48,487 bases of DNA from Acidobacterium sp. (lineage in GTDB: Bacteria; Acidobacteriota; Terriglobia; Terriglobales; Acidobacteriaceae). The notes under the pieces are model-generated. The model was not told the DNA's origin. It worked only from the letters and a program-made list of their open reading frames with translations, and did not search any database. Shown piece by piece: positions 1 to 11,828 of this stretch. The position numbers and the translations under genes are program-made. Where the stretch lies: the NCBI GenBank assembly GCA_003131625.1, contig PKVY01000102.1, positions 1 to 48,487 on the forward strand. The letters run 5' to 3'. Each line of letters opens with the position of its first letter. Position 1 is the first letter of the stretch.

Positions 1-108
1 TCGCTCGCCGCCGTCGTCCCCCCCAAAACCGCCGAGCAAATCCACGCCCACTTCCACGCAGCCGAAGCCCCGCCCAATCCCCTCCCGGTCCTGAACGAAT
101 CCCGCTAG
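1..108 (+). CDS. C-terminal end of a truncated gene
   Basis: Frame 1 is open from the first base to a TAG stop and encodes the last 35 residues of a protein, ending in PLPVLNESR. The peptide is Ala/Pro-rich and carries no motif I recognise, so no function can be given. The stop codon lies inside two copies of the heptamer ccgctag (102-115), a pattern seen at several other gene ends here. Being real is inferred from the open frame running in from the window edge. Confidence 0.5.
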   Translation, partial: SLAAVVPPKTAEQIHAHFHAAEAPPNPLPVLNESR

Positions 109-793
109 CCGCTAGGTCCGTGCGCACTCTTGCTTTTTTGACTGTCATTCTGAGCGCAGCGAAGGACCTTGCGGTTGTTTTTTGGCTGTCATCCTGAGCG
201 GCGGCGCAGCCGCAGCGAAGGATCTGCGGTTGTTTTGCGGTCCATCCAGGCCTGCTCCTTATTCCCTGTCGCCTGCATTTCCGATCCTGCGCAGCAGGAT
301 GACGGTAGAAGCGCCGGGTTTTGACCCGGCGAAAACAGCGCCCTCCCGCAGCGGCCTTCAGGCCGGAGCTTCCCATCAGGCACTCGCCGGGTGCCCCACA
401 TCTGCCCGCTGTTACCAGGTGTGTGGGAGACCACCAATCCATCCCCGCGACCGTCCGCCTGCACTCCGCGTCCACTCCACCGCGATGAGCTTTTGTATCA
501 GGGCACGACTTCAGTCGTGCCGTAGACGCCGCAAAAGGATGAGGGCTTTAGCCCCTGAGGCTTTGTCTCACGGCTGGAGGCGACTTTTTCCGCTTCTCAA
601 TCGAAAATCAACATCCTGATCCTGCGCAGCAGGATGGCGGCGAAAGCGCCGGGGTTTAACCCGGCGAAAAGATCGCCCTCCCGCAGCGGCCTTCAGGCAC
701 GGATCCTCGTGATCAGAGCGCTCAACAGGTTGAGAACCCCTCATCCAGGGACTCGGGCATTGCTGATATGACCCATCATATGTAAGTTAACAA
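109..793. repeat. Gene-free region of dispersed-type repeats
   Basis: I see no credible gene in these 685 bases; short open frames here look incidental. Two adjacent direct repeats (142-185 and 186-240) begin ctgtcatyctgagc and contain gcagcgaaggayct. A second pair of 81-bp direct repeats (283-363 and 618-698) begins gatcctgcgcagcaggatg and ends in cttcaggc. Between them are a perfect inverted repeat, ggcacgact-tc-agtcgtgcc (502-521), and a short one, gggct-tt-agccc (543-554). The sequence looks like a cluster of intergenic repeats rather than decayed coding DNA. Confidence 0.6.
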
Positions 794-1453
794 CTACTTC
801 TGCTGAGGAACTAGTGCTGAAGCCGGAACTGGAGCAGATGCTGGTGCTGCTACGGGAGCAGGCGTTCCGCCGCAGAGTTGGGCTTCAACGTCCGGTTTCA
901 GCTTGCCGGTACCACAAAGAGTGTTGGCGATCTTCTGCGTATTGCTTCCATCGCCGGCTCCAAAAGGCGTGAAGTCTCCGATCGTTTCATATTCGTGATC
1001 GGAACTATCCGGATCAGGAAAATAGAACGTACAGCGAACCGCTTCGTTGGGATGTTTCTTGCTCGCCTTCGCACACTCCGAAGCGAACAGAACCTTGGTA
1101 CCGGGTTGGACGTTATCCAGAAACCACTTGTTGTGGTAGGTCTTCGCAGGGTTGTAGGCGTTCGAACCCATTGCCGATAGAATCGTCAAACCCTTGTTGA
1201 TAGGAGCCTCTACGCGGTAATCCCCGGCGTCGGTATGCAGCAGATGGATGCCCTGGCCGCCGGGGCCGAGTTTCGCATCCGTTGTGTTCTTGGCCAGGGT
1301 TACATCGCTCCCGGTTTCAACACGGAGATTCTGGTCCAGGATGGCTACCTGATACTGAGAGGCGTGCTTGTAGGTCTTCGTTTCTTTGCAAAAACCAAGT
1401 GCAGGGATAAGCAAGAGGGCCGTAACCACGGCTCCGCAGGGTGTGACTTTCAT
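794..1453 (-). CDS. Secreted protein of unknown function
   Basis: This encodes 219 residues starting MKVTPCGAVV. The start at 1453 is preferred over an in-frame ATG 12 bases upstream because GGAAGGTC sits just before it. An N-terminal hydrophobic segment ending near GFC is a signal peptide, so the protein is probably periplasmic or secreted. The mature part has about four Cys (ASECAK, VRCTF, TLCGTG, AQLCGG) that could form disulfides, and an Ala/Pro-rich tail (residues about 195-219). I do not recognise a family. Upstream on the same strand lies the dispersed element at 1569-1741, whose TTGACA-like end points toward this gene. Confidence 0.7.
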   Translation of the reverse strand: MKVTPCGAVVTALLLIPALGFCKETKTYKHASQYQVAILDQNLRVETGSDVTLAKNTTDAKLGPGGQGIHLLHTDAGDYRVEAPINKGLTILSAMGSNAYNPAKTYHNKWFLDNVQPGTKVLFASECAKASKKHPNEAVRCTFYFPDPDSSDHEYETIGDFTPFGAGDGSNTQKIANTLCGTGKLKPDVEAQLCGGTPAPVAAPASAPVPASALVPQQK

Positions 1454-1568
1454 TTGACCTTCCATTGCTCAGAATTAGCGCGGGAATATCTTCGCAAATT
1501 ACGAGGAATGTATCTGTGATGTGACTCACACTCAATCTCACAAATCCCTCCGCAGGCCCAAAACCACT

Positions 1569-1741
1569 CAAATGTGGAAAACTTGTCAAGCTTTCCGCGC
1601 ACGGTACCGAAGTGTTGTCCCTCATTCCACTCCACTTCCACCCTTATACCCTCAAAGAGTTTTGGCCTGTTTTCTATCTCAATCTGATATTCTGAACTTA
1701 TAGAGTAGAAAAGGAAAAAGCCGCCCTGCCGGGCGGCTTTT
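1569..1741 (-). repeat. Dispersed intergenic element, copy 1
   Basis: Read on the minus strand, the order is hairpin (1741-1716), a 27-base block (1703-1677) identical to the block at 36971-36997, an 86-base divergent spacer, then cttgacaagttttccacat (up to 1569). The copy at 36927-37105 has the same order with exactly the same 86-base spacing. Identical distances and identical end blocks show common descent. No transposase or target duplication is visible. Confidence 0.75.
1716..1741. terminator. Bidirectional intrinsic terminator
   Basis: The hairpin is AAAAGCCGCCC-tgcc-GGGCGGCTTTT, an 11-bp perfect stem with a 4-base loop. On the plus strand it is followed by ctgttttt, on the minus strand by tccttttc, so it could work in both directions. 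It is an integral part of the dispersed element, since the second copy has a hairpin of different sequence at the same place. Confidence 0.7.
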
Positions 1742-1930
1742 CTGTTTTTAGAGAGGAGAGAGCCCGTGCCGCGCACCCACCCACCTTACCCAGGTAATCC
1801 CCGGACCCCCTGCCAAAACGCCCCCGCAAGGGGTTTCAGTTTCAACAACTTGCCACAGTCCAAAACGGCCCTCCGCGAACCCCTGCGGATCGAGCCACTT
1901 GCCACAGTCCCCACCCAGGGGGGAGGGGGG

Positions 1931-2000
1931 TGCTCTGTGCCCTGTGCTCTGCTTTTCTGATCACTGATCACTGGTCACTGAACGCTGAACGCTCCTCTGT
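1931..2000. repeat. Heptamer tandem tract, mosaic of three motifs
   Basis: Ten consecutive 7-base units stay in phase: tgctctg, tgccctg, tgctctg, cttttct, gatcact, gatcact, ggtcact, gaacgct, gaacgct, cctctgt. The motif changes along the tract while the 7-base period is kept. The gatcact family recurs as its reverse complement at 36821-36862, and gaacgct resembles the cgttcag units at 35882-35909. Confidence 0.75.
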
Positions 2001-2046
2001 GCTCTTCTCGCCGTACTATGGTTGGCGAACCTGGAAGGAGAGAGCG

Positions 2047-2499
2047 ATGACCAGACCGGCTGCACGATGGCTGGTTTCCCTGTTCGTTCTCACGCTCGTG
2101 CTGGTCCAGGGCTGTCGCCGCTCCATCGCCTTCAGCGACCTCAGCGACTCGGATCATGCGCAGGTGATGGATCTGCTGCAGACCATCTACAAATCCGGCC
2201 TGGGCGATCACATCGTCGCCTGGTACACCACCGATGCGCGTGGATATTATGACTTCCGGGAGAAGAAAAACATCGAGTTTCCCGCGCCCATCTCCACCCT
2301 GACCGTTGCTGTACCGGAATACCTGAGCGCCACCGAACCGGTCGAAGAACGGCTTCGAACCGCGGCCTCGAACACCATCGTCAACGGATGGAAGCTCTCA
2401 AAATTTGCTGTTGAAATTACTCCCGGTGGTGGCGGCGGCACGATGGAAATGTCCTACGACACGGTCACCATTTATCCGTTCGAAGTCGAGAAGCATTAG
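2047..2499 (+). CDS. Lipoprotein of unknown function
   Basis: A 150-residue protein with an N-terminal hydrophobic stretch and lipobox LVQGC (Cys at about 23), so probably lipid-anchored in the cell envelope. The start ATG is chosen because ggaaggagag lies just upstream and because it places the signal peptide at the N-terminus; a longer open frame upstream is non-coding repeat. The mature part has no motif I recognise; a GGGGG run separates the last strand-like segment. It is followed 21 bases later by the convergent DUF92 gene. Confidence 0.75.
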   Translation: MTRPAARWLVSLFVLTLVLVQGCRRSIAFSDLSDSDHAQVMDLLQTIYKSGLGDHIVAWYTTDARGYYDFREKKNIEFPAPISTLTVAVPEYLSATEPVEERLRTAASNTIVNGWKLSKFAVEITPGGGGGTMEMSYDTVTIYPFEVEKH

Positions 2500-2520
2500 C
2501 CGAAGAGCCAGCGCACCAAC

Positions 2521-3393
2521 TCAAAGCCAGCGCAGCGCACACGCGGCGAGTGCCGCGGCAGCCAGCGTCGACAGCGCATTGACGGCGTCATTGTTGAGCC
2601 AGCCGCGGCGTTCGGGGAGCGCGCCGAGAAGACTGTCGAGCAGGGTTCCGGCGATTCCGGCAGCGAAGGCAATCAGAGCATCGCGGCGGTTCAGCGGCAA
2701 CACGGCGAGTCCGACGAGAACGACGACAGCAGCGGCAACGCATCCGCAAAGGGTCCCAGCCAGGCTCACGGCGCCGTCCGTGCCGGCGGGAACGCGCTGC
2801 AGGTTGGTGATGAGGCGCGGCTCGCCGCCGAGCACCTGACCCAGTTCAGAGGAGACGGTATCCGCCGTCGCCTCGGCCATGGCCGCGAGCATAGGCACCA
2901 GCGTGAATCGTGGAGACAAAAAGAACACGTCGGAAAACTGCCCCATGATTTGCGGAATGCCGGCCAGCGTAGCGACGCCGAGATTGGCCGCGACCTGCGA
3001 TGCGGTGCGTCCGCGACGGGCTTCAGCAATGCCAAGGGCTTCTTTACGATGGCGGCCGAAGCGCGTGGCTCCAAAGGTGAGCAGCAGCAGCGCGAGCAGC
3101 GGCCACAGCGCGGTGTGGAAACCGGGCGTCTGCAGATAAAACGCAGCGGTGAAAATAGCGCCGGTGATGGCAGCGCCCAGGGTGGCCGCGCGCGTCGAGA
3201 AAACCAGCGCGGCAAGAACCACGCTGATGACCGTGGCGTACCAGAGCACCAAAGGGCGCGCGTACCATTCCTGGCCGCCTTGCAACGTCACCCAGATCGC
3301 GGCCACGGGCACAATGGCCAGCAGCACCGCCTGCGACTCCCAGCGCAGTGCTGATGGACCTGCTCGACGATGCTGGCTGTTCTGCTCCGTCAT
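2521..3393 (-). CDS. DUF92 family membrane protein (VTE6/TMEM19-like)
   Basis: The 290-residue protein has seven or so hydrophobic segments and the DUF92 pattern: ATRFGRHRKEALG in the middle, then GIPQIMGQ, MAEATADTVSSELG and GTLLDSLLGA near the end. The acidic ADTVSSE and DSLLGA motifs match this family of membrane prenyl/phytyl-phosphate kinase-like proteins; the plant member VTE6 phosphorylates phytyl phosphate. A role in isoprenoid salvage is possible but not shown. The start at 3393 (MTEQNSQHR) leaves a short cytoplasmic N-terminus; an alternative start lies 45 bases upstream. It is convergent with the lipoprotein at 2047 and divergent from the YVTN lipoprotein. Confidence 0.75.
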   Translation of the reverse strand: MTEQNSQHRRAGPSALRWESQAVLLAIVPVAAIWVTLQGGQEWYARPLVLWYATVISVVLAALVFSTRAATLGAAITGAIFTAAFYLQTPGFHTALWPLLALLLLTFGATRFGRHRKEALGIAEARRGRTASQVAANLGVATLAGIPQIMGQFSDVFFLSPRFTLVPMLAAMAEATADTVSSELGQVLGGEPRLITNLQRVPAGTDGAVSLAGTLCGCVAAAVVVLVGLAVLPLNRRDALIAFAAGIAGTLLDSLLGALPERRGWLNNDAVNALSTLAAAALAACALRWL

Positions 3394-3505
3394 TCTGCTT
3401 TCCCGCGCAAGGCACGAATCCAGTCGCGTACAGTACAATCATCTTTCTATCAGCAACCCAGGTGAACCCGCGCTGAACGGTGGCTCGGGCGGAGGAGTCG
3501 GGTAC

Positions 3506-5065
3506 TTGCGAGTGCGTAGCATGGCATGGCTGGATCGGCTTTCGCGCCGGACGAGCCACATTCTGAACCGGCTGGTGCGCAGCGCCGGAAGCATCCTTCA
3601 TCATCCTTTGGCTACCGCGCATCGTTATCCAGCGGGCGCGACCGCGATGGCAGCGGTGGTTCTGAGCGGCATTGCCGCTCTGGCCGCTGGCTGCGGCAAT
3701 CAGTATCGGCCGGTGATCACGCCCATCAACCCAACCGGGCCTGCATCCCTGCCTTCGGCCTACATCACCGTCGTCTCGCAGCCTGGGTTCGATCCGCTGC
3801 CAGCCGGGGTCACCGGGCCGTGCACCGGCGTCACATATTCCGAGCCCAGCATCTATACGCTTCTGGATTTCTCCGGCGATTCGGTGGTGGCGCAGGCCAA
3901 CGGCGGCCAGGGCCCGATCACGTTTTCCATGGAAGTGGGCGGCGCCGACGTGTATTCGCCGAACTGCGACGGCACGCTGACCACGGCGCAATCGACCACG
4001 GCGTCTCTGCTGACGAAATTCGTGCTGACCAGCACGCTGCTGCCAGGATCGGCGCCGACCAATACGCTGCTGGCCAACGGCGAACTGTACGTGACCGAAG
4101 CGGGGCTGCACGGACCGACCTGCCAGACGACCAACTGCGTAGCGCAAATGACAGGCTCGCCCTCAGCGTTGAAGCAGGAGATTCCAGTGGCGCCGTCGCT
4201 GATCAACCTTACCGGGTTCAGCACGGGCGAGCGCATGTACGCTATCAGCCAGGGCAATTCCAGCGGCGGCGCACAACCGGCCTGGGGTGACTGCGCGACT
4301 CCATCGGCTGTAACGGTCAATGGCGAAGCGGACGCGATTGAGACTACGACGAACACCATCTCGGCGCGGCTGCCGCTGGGGATTTGTCCGGTGTTCGGCT
4401 TCATGACCACGGACACGCTGCGCGACTTCATCATGAACCGCGGAAGCGGGACGGTCACGGTCATCAACTCGCAGCTCAACACGCTGGACACGCAATTCTC
4501 GCCCACATCCACCATCGCCGTGGGTGCGGGACCGGTGTACGCCGACTACTACCGAACCGGGCAGCTCCTGGTGACGGCGAATTACGACGGCAACAGCATT
4601 ACCATCATCGACACCAGCCTCGATACGTTCGGCAACGACAGCACGACCTTCGGGAAGGTGCTGGCCACAGTGCCGGTGGGACTGCATCCGGTGGAACTGG
4701 CCGTGCTGCAGGATGGAAGCCGCGTGTATGTGGCCAATCAGGGAGACATCGCGGCCGGGACACCGGGCAGCGTTTCGGTGGTGAACTTGACGAATTACAC
4801 CGTGGAAAAAACGATTTCGCTGACCTCGAACCCGCACGCGATTGGGGCGATCTACAACTACCCGATCGGCAAAGTCTACGTGGCATCGCAGAACAGCCCG
4901 TACCTGACCATCATCCGTACCGATTCAGATATCGTGAGCGACACGCCGGAGATGGAAGGCAACATCGTCGACATGCACGTGAACGCGCAGTATCCAGGGC
5001 AGTCGACGGCTGGGGCTCTGAATTACCAGACCGAGAGCCGGTCGGTGGGGAGCGGAGCTCCGTAG
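3506..5065 (+). CDS. YVTN-type beta-propeller lipoprotein
   Basis: About 519 residues. The start is uncertain: a TTG at 3506 sits 8 bases after GGAGGAG; GTG 3512 and ATG 3521 are alternatives. A hydrophobic segment ends in lipobox LAAGC (Cys at about residue 63), giving an unusually long N-region before the signal anchor. The second half has repeats of the YVTN/NHL surface propeller type, e.g. TVTVINSQLNTLDT, SITIIDTSLDTFG, SRVYVANQGD, GKVYVASQN. Such proteins are extracytoplasmic and bind unknown ligands. Many Thr/Ser and few charged residues fit a secreted acidobacterial protein. It ends in a heptamer tract and terminator. Confidence 0.8.
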   Translation: MRVRSMAWLDRLSRRTSHILNRLVRSAGSILHHPLATAHRYPAGATAMAAVVLSGIAALAAGCGNQYRPVITPINPTGPASLPSAYITVVSQPGFDPLPAGVTGPCTGVTYSEPSIYTLLDFSGDSVVAQANGGQGPITFSMEVGGADVYSPNCDGTLTTAQSTTASLLTKFVLTSTLLPGSAPTNTLLANGELYVTEAGLHGPTCQTTNCVAQMTGSPSALKQEIPVAPSLINLTGFSTGERMYAISQGNSSGGAQPAWGDCATPSAVTVNGEADAIETTTNTISARLPLGICPVFGFMTTDTLRDFIMNRGSGTVTVINSQLNTLDTQFSPTSTIAVGAGPVYADYYRTGQLLVTANYDGNSITIIDTSLDTFGNDSTTFGKVLATVPVGLHPVELAVLQDGSRVYVANQGDIAAGTPGSVSVVNLTNYTVEKTISLTSNPHAIGAIYNYPIGKVYVASQNSPYLTIIRTDSDIVSDTPEMEGNIVDMHVNAQYPGQSTAGALNYQTESRSVGSGAP

Positions 5066-5072
5066 AACAGCA

Positions 5073-5107
5073 GAGTTTAGAATTTAGGGATTAGAGTTTG
5101 GAAATCC
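5073..5107 (+). repeat. Heptamer tract after the YVTN gene
   Basis: Units gagttta, gaattta, gggatta, gagtttg and gaaatcc follow each other in 7-base phase, starting eight bases after the TAG stop. The inverted counterpart at 5182-5209 follows the stop of the convergent tolC-like gene, so each gene end carries a similar tract in its own sense orientation. Confidence 0.7.
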
Positions 5108-5136
5108 CGGCGTTGATCGCGCCGGGATTTCTTTTT
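5102..5136 (+). terminator. Intrinsic terminator
   Basis: AAATCCCGGC / GCCGGGATTT form a 10-bp perfect stem around gttgatcgc, followed by CTTTTTT. It lies 37 bases after the YVTN lipoprotein stop and is placed to end that transcript. Confidence 0.85.
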
Positions 5137-5181
5137 TGCGCTGACAAAATGCGGGCCTGACCTGTTCGCGGGAGGCTTTTT

Positions 5182-5209
5182 CTAATCGCTAATCCCTAAA
5201 CTCTAATCT
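5182..5209 (-). repeat. Heptamer tract after the tolC-like gene
   Basis: On the plus strand the units are ctaatcg, ctaatcc, ctaaact, ctaatct. They lie a few bases beyond the stop codon of the minus-strand gene ending at 5216. In the sense of that gene they read agattag, agtttag, ggattag, cgattag, close to the tract after the opposing gene. Confidence 0.7.
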
Positions 5210-5215
5210 CTGTTT

Positions 5216-6624
5216 TTACGGGGCGGTTCCGGTTTCGTAACTCAGGGTGGACAGGGCCACGCGATATTGGTAGCGGGCGCTGGTGTCCTGAATCTGCGCG
5301 CTGGTTTGCTGGAGCTGCGCCTGGCTTAATTCGACAATGGAGCTGAGGCCGAGTTTGTAGCGCGTCTGCGCCAGATCCATGGCGAGGTTCGCTTCTTTCA
5401 CCAGCTGTGCGGTCACGTTCATGCGCTGCCAGCCCATGGTCGCCTGCAGCCAGGAGGTGCGCACGTCGCGGACGATGCGGTCGCGCAGGTCACGGCTGTT
5501 TTCGGCGGCCGCCTGGGCGCGATACTTCGCCTCTTTGGCCTCGGACGTATAGAGAAAGCCGTTGAAGATGGGGATATTCACGTTGCCGCCGATCGCGCCC
5601 CACCAGTTGTTGGTGTAATACGTGCCCGGATGAACGGGAACGATGCCGGCGGTTCCGGCTGCGCTGACCGTGGGCAGGAGCTGATCCCACTCAGCGCGCG
5701 CGAACTTCTGCGCGGACTGCGAATCGTACGTGAGGGACTGCAGATCGGGCCGCTGCTGGAGAGCGGTCTGGATGAGCGGGTCGGCGGTAGGCGGTGGAGG
5801 CTGCGGCGGAGTGGGGTCTTCCACGAGGGCGTAGCGGACGTCGTGGTCGAGGCCGAGGACCGCGTCGAGAACGGCCATGGCGGCCTCGGCGTTGTTCTGC
5901 GCGTCGAGCAGGAAGAGCTGGCCCTGGGACAAATCGACGTCGGCGAAGCTCAGATCGAGCGTGGACTTGAGCTTGTTGCGCGTCATCTCGGAGACCTGGG
6001 TCTCGGTGGTCTGGCGGGTGCTGACGGTCTGGCGAGCGACGTTGAGTTCGGCCTGGGCGGTGAGCGCGTCGTAGAAGGCCTGGTCGGCGGCCAGGACGAT
6101 TTCCTCGGTGGTCGCGAGCGCGCTGGCGTTCGAGGCTTTCTCTTCGAGCTTGCGCGAGAGCACGAGGTTGTGCGTGTGTCCGAAATCGTAGATGAGCTGG
6201 GTGAAGTTGGCGCCTCCGCCCACGTGCTGCAGGAGGCGTGAAGCGGTCAGGGATCCTGCGGAGATGCGGCTGGCTTCCTCAGCCTGCACGGCAGTCGCGG
6301 CAGCATTGGCAGTGGGCAGCTCGGCGGATTTTGCCTCACGAGTGACTTCGTGCTGGGCAAGAGCCACCAACTTGCCCACGCTGACGCGCGGGTTGTTGCG
6401 AATCGCCATCTGCTCGGCCTGGGCGAGGGTGAGCTGGGGAAGGTTGGCGTCCGGCGCGGCGGTTGCCGGGGCGGACGCCGGAGTCTGGGTTGCGGGGGCT
6501 GTCTGCGGAGTGCCGGAGTTCTGCAGCGCGGCAATGACGTGCGGATCCGGCGCGGCGGGCAGCGCGGTCTGCGCGGAGAGCCATGCGCAACCGGCGAGCG
6601 TGGCGGCGATCAGGGTCGGAATTC

Positions 6625-6628
<4 letters not shown>
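5216..6628 (-). CDS. TolC-family outer-membrane efflux protein
   Basis: A 470-residue protein with a signal peptide (first about 20 residues, ending SAQ) and the two-fold repeated outer-membrane-factor architecture: LTLAQAEQMAIRNNPRV near the start and the paired long helices with YKLGLSSIVELSQAQ near the end. It forms the trimeric outer-membrane channel of a tripartite pump. It overlaps the RND gene by 4 bases (start 6628 versus stop at 6625), so the two are translationally coupled. The length is normal for the family. Substrate cannot be told. A Pro/Ala-rich segment (residues about 25-60) precedes the first helix. Confidence 0.92.
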
Positions 6629-9891
<3,263 letters not shown>

Positions 9892-9892
9892 T

Positions 9893-11185
9893 TTACTGCT
9901 GGCCCTCGCTGGCGGAGCTTGCTTCCGCGTTCATGTCGATCATGCCGCCGGGCTGCAGCGCGGTTTCCGACGCGGGCGTCTTCTCCACCACCGGAGTGAC
10001 CGCCTCGCCTTCGGAGTATTTGGCCTGGGCGGCGATAATCACGCGGTCGCCTGGGTTGAGGCCGCTGACGATGGCCGCCAGGCGGCTGCCCTGAATGCCC
10101 ACCTGCACAGTGCGAATATGCACGCGATTGTCGCTGTCGAGGACATACACCTCGCGCTCGTTGCCCTTGAGGACGAGCGCCCCAACCGGAGCTGTGGGCA
10201 CGTTATCCGCGTGGTTGAGGCGGAGCATGGCGTTCGCGTACATGCCGGAATCGATTTCGAGATTTTGGTTGGGCACGTCGATTTCGGTCTCCATGGTGCG
10301 GGTCTCGAAATTCAGCTCCCTCGTGTAACGGACGACTTTGCCGGTGAAGGATCGACCCAGCGCGTCCACGCGCACGTTGACCGTATCGCCGAGGTGCACG
10401 TAGCGAACCCAGGCTTCGGGCACCGGCAGCCGGAGCCGCATGGTGCCACTCTGCGCGAGCTTGACGATGGGCAGGTCCTGGTTGTTCGAGGTGATGCCGG
10501 CCTGAATCAGCGCGCCGGTATCCGCGTATCGCCAGACAATGACGCCGTCGAGCGGCGCAACGACGTTGGTGTAGTCCTCCATCGCGCTCACGCGCTGGCT
10601 GTCGGACTTGGAGACCTCCATTTCCTTCTGGGCCGCGGCGAGAGCCGCTTTGGCCGCATCCACATCCGCCGCCGAAGACAGGTCTTTCGCCTGCGCGTCG
10701 TCGAGTTCCTGCTGCGCCACCAGCCCAGGCTGGGCCTGCGAGGTATCGAGGAGCCGCTGATAATCCGCGCGCAGCGCGGCATGCATCGATTCGGCTCGCT
10801 TGACCTCATGCTGGGCGCGCACGATCTCGTCCCCGCTGCGCGCCACTTCGGAAACCGTGCCTTGCAGCTGGGCCTTGAGCTCGGGGACCTCCAGCACCGC
10901 CAGGGTCTGCCCCTGATGCACGCGGTCGCCGATGTCAACGTCAATGTGGCGGATGAAGCCGGAAACCTTGGGATGGACATCGACCACCTGATAGGGCTGG
11001 AATTGCCCCGCGAGGGTGAGCACCTGGTCGATGTTGCCGGTCTGCACCACGGCCACCTGCGCCGCCGGCGGGCCGGGCGCGGCCTCGACGGTCGCGGTGC
11101 GGCGATGCCCATACCAAACCAACGCCACGACCACGACCATGGCGATGGCAACGGCGGAAATGACGATCCATAAACGCTTACGCAT
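9893..11185 (-). CDS. RND periplasmic adaptor (HlyD/AcrA family)
   Basis: A 430-residue membrane-fusion protein with one N-terminal anchor helix (residues about 6-25), a biotinyl-lipoyl-like domain (VHPKVSGFIRHIDVDIGDRVHQGQ), a long alpha-helical hairpin (about 110-190), a second lipoyl half (VVAPLDGVIVWRYADTGALI), a beta-barrel and a C-terminal membrane-proximal domain. It links the RND pump to the TolC channel. First gene of the three-gene operon, with aggaagg about 11 bases before the ATG. The C-terminal 30 residues are Ala/Glu-rich. Substrate unknown; no regulator gene is adjacent. Confidence 0.92.
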   Translation of the reverse strand: MRKRLWIVISAVAIAMVVVVALVWYGHRRTATVEAAPGPPAAQVAVVQTGNIDQVLTLAGQFQPYQVVDVHPKVSGFIRHIDVDIGDRVHQGQTLAVLEVPELKAQLQGTVSEVARSGDEIVRAQHEVKRAESMHAALRADYQRLLDTSQAQPGLVAQQELDDAQAKDLSSAADVDAAKAALAAAQKEMEVSKSDSQRVSAMEDYTNVVAPLDGVIVWRYADTGALIQAGITSNNQDLPIVKLAQSGTMRLRLPVPEAWVRYVHLGDTVNVRVDALGRSFTGKVVRYTRELNFETRTMETEIDVPNQNLEIDSGMYANAMLRLNHADNVPTAPVGALVLKGNEREVYVLDSDNRVHIRTVQVGIQGSRLAAIVSGLNPGDRVIIAAQAKYSEGEAVTPVVEKTPASETALQPGGMIDMNAEASSASEGQQ

Positions 11186-11318
11186 GTCCGGAAACTACCT
11201 TCCTGTTGGTTGGAGGCCCTGGCCTGAACGAGAATCCACCGGGAAACAAGAACTGTCGCGCTCGCGGCGCGGAGTTTTGGCGACACAGCGATCCGGCTGG
11301 CGGGTACTTAGATGTGGA

Positions 11319-11723
11319 TCAGCGAGTGCGCGGCGGGGGGCGAACAAAAAGAGGAGTTAACCGGTTATATCCGGGCACGCGGCGGAGGGGCGACGGCCGC
11401 TGCATCCAGCCTCCCAATCCAGGCCATACACGCGCAACCGTGAATGCGAACAGTGCGAGCGCCAGAGTGCAGAGCGCCCTCGTAACCGCCGCGTCAGGCG
11501 TTTGTGCATCTCCTGCCCGCTGAATCCGATCGCGCTCTTTTCCGGGAGGCAGCAGCTTGGCCTCCGCCATGTGGTGGGACCCCGCGCGGGGCGGGTCGTA
11601 GAGCGAGAGCTTGTATCTCAGCCCCCACGCGAACACACAGACGCCGAGTACCACCAGTCCAAACGCGAGAGCGCGCAATCCTGGACTTTGGTTACGAAAT
11701 GAATTGAGGCGTGGGATAGTCAC
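11319..11723 (-). CDS. Small two-helix membrane protein
   Basis: 134 residues from a GTG start. Two hydrophobic helices (about residues 18-35 and 83-100) flank a short polar region with PPRAGSHHMAEAKLLPPG; the tail is Arg/Pro-rich. No family recognised. It precedes the efflux operon by 133 bases on the same strand and may be transcribed with it, but no clear ribosome binding site is seen. It could also be spurious; the paired helices are the main support. Confidence 0.5.
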   Translation of the reverse strand: MTIPRLNSFRNQSPGLRALAFGLVVLGVCVFAWGLRYKLSLYDPPRAGSHHMAEAKLLPPGKERDRIQRAGDAQTPDAAVTRALCTLALALFAFTVARVWPGLGGWMQRPSPLRRVPGYNRLTPLFVRPPPRTR

Positions 11724-11828
11724 CGTGCTCTAGTCATGATGATGCCACAAAGTTGGACGTTTTCCCAAGCGGCCCGGTGAGCGAGATGTTGCCGAACCGG
11801 CTGCTTTCCAGCGATTTACAATCTCCTC

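Larger units (their letters stand above)
1454..2046. other. Intergenic region with a dispersed element and heptamer tract
   Basis: The 593 bases between two divergent genes hold no convincing gene. From left to right they contain the first copy of the dispersed element (1569-1741) with its hairpin, a C/A-rich stretch with two imperfect copies of ccacttgccacagtcc-like sequence (about 1848-1912), and the mosaic heptamer tract (1931-2000). The last 40 bases carry the ribosome binding site of the lipoprotein gene (ggaaggagag). Confidence 0.6.

Noticed and set aside
182..619. 145-codon open frame in the first repeat region
   Set aside because: It consists of translated repeats and has no ribosome binding site.
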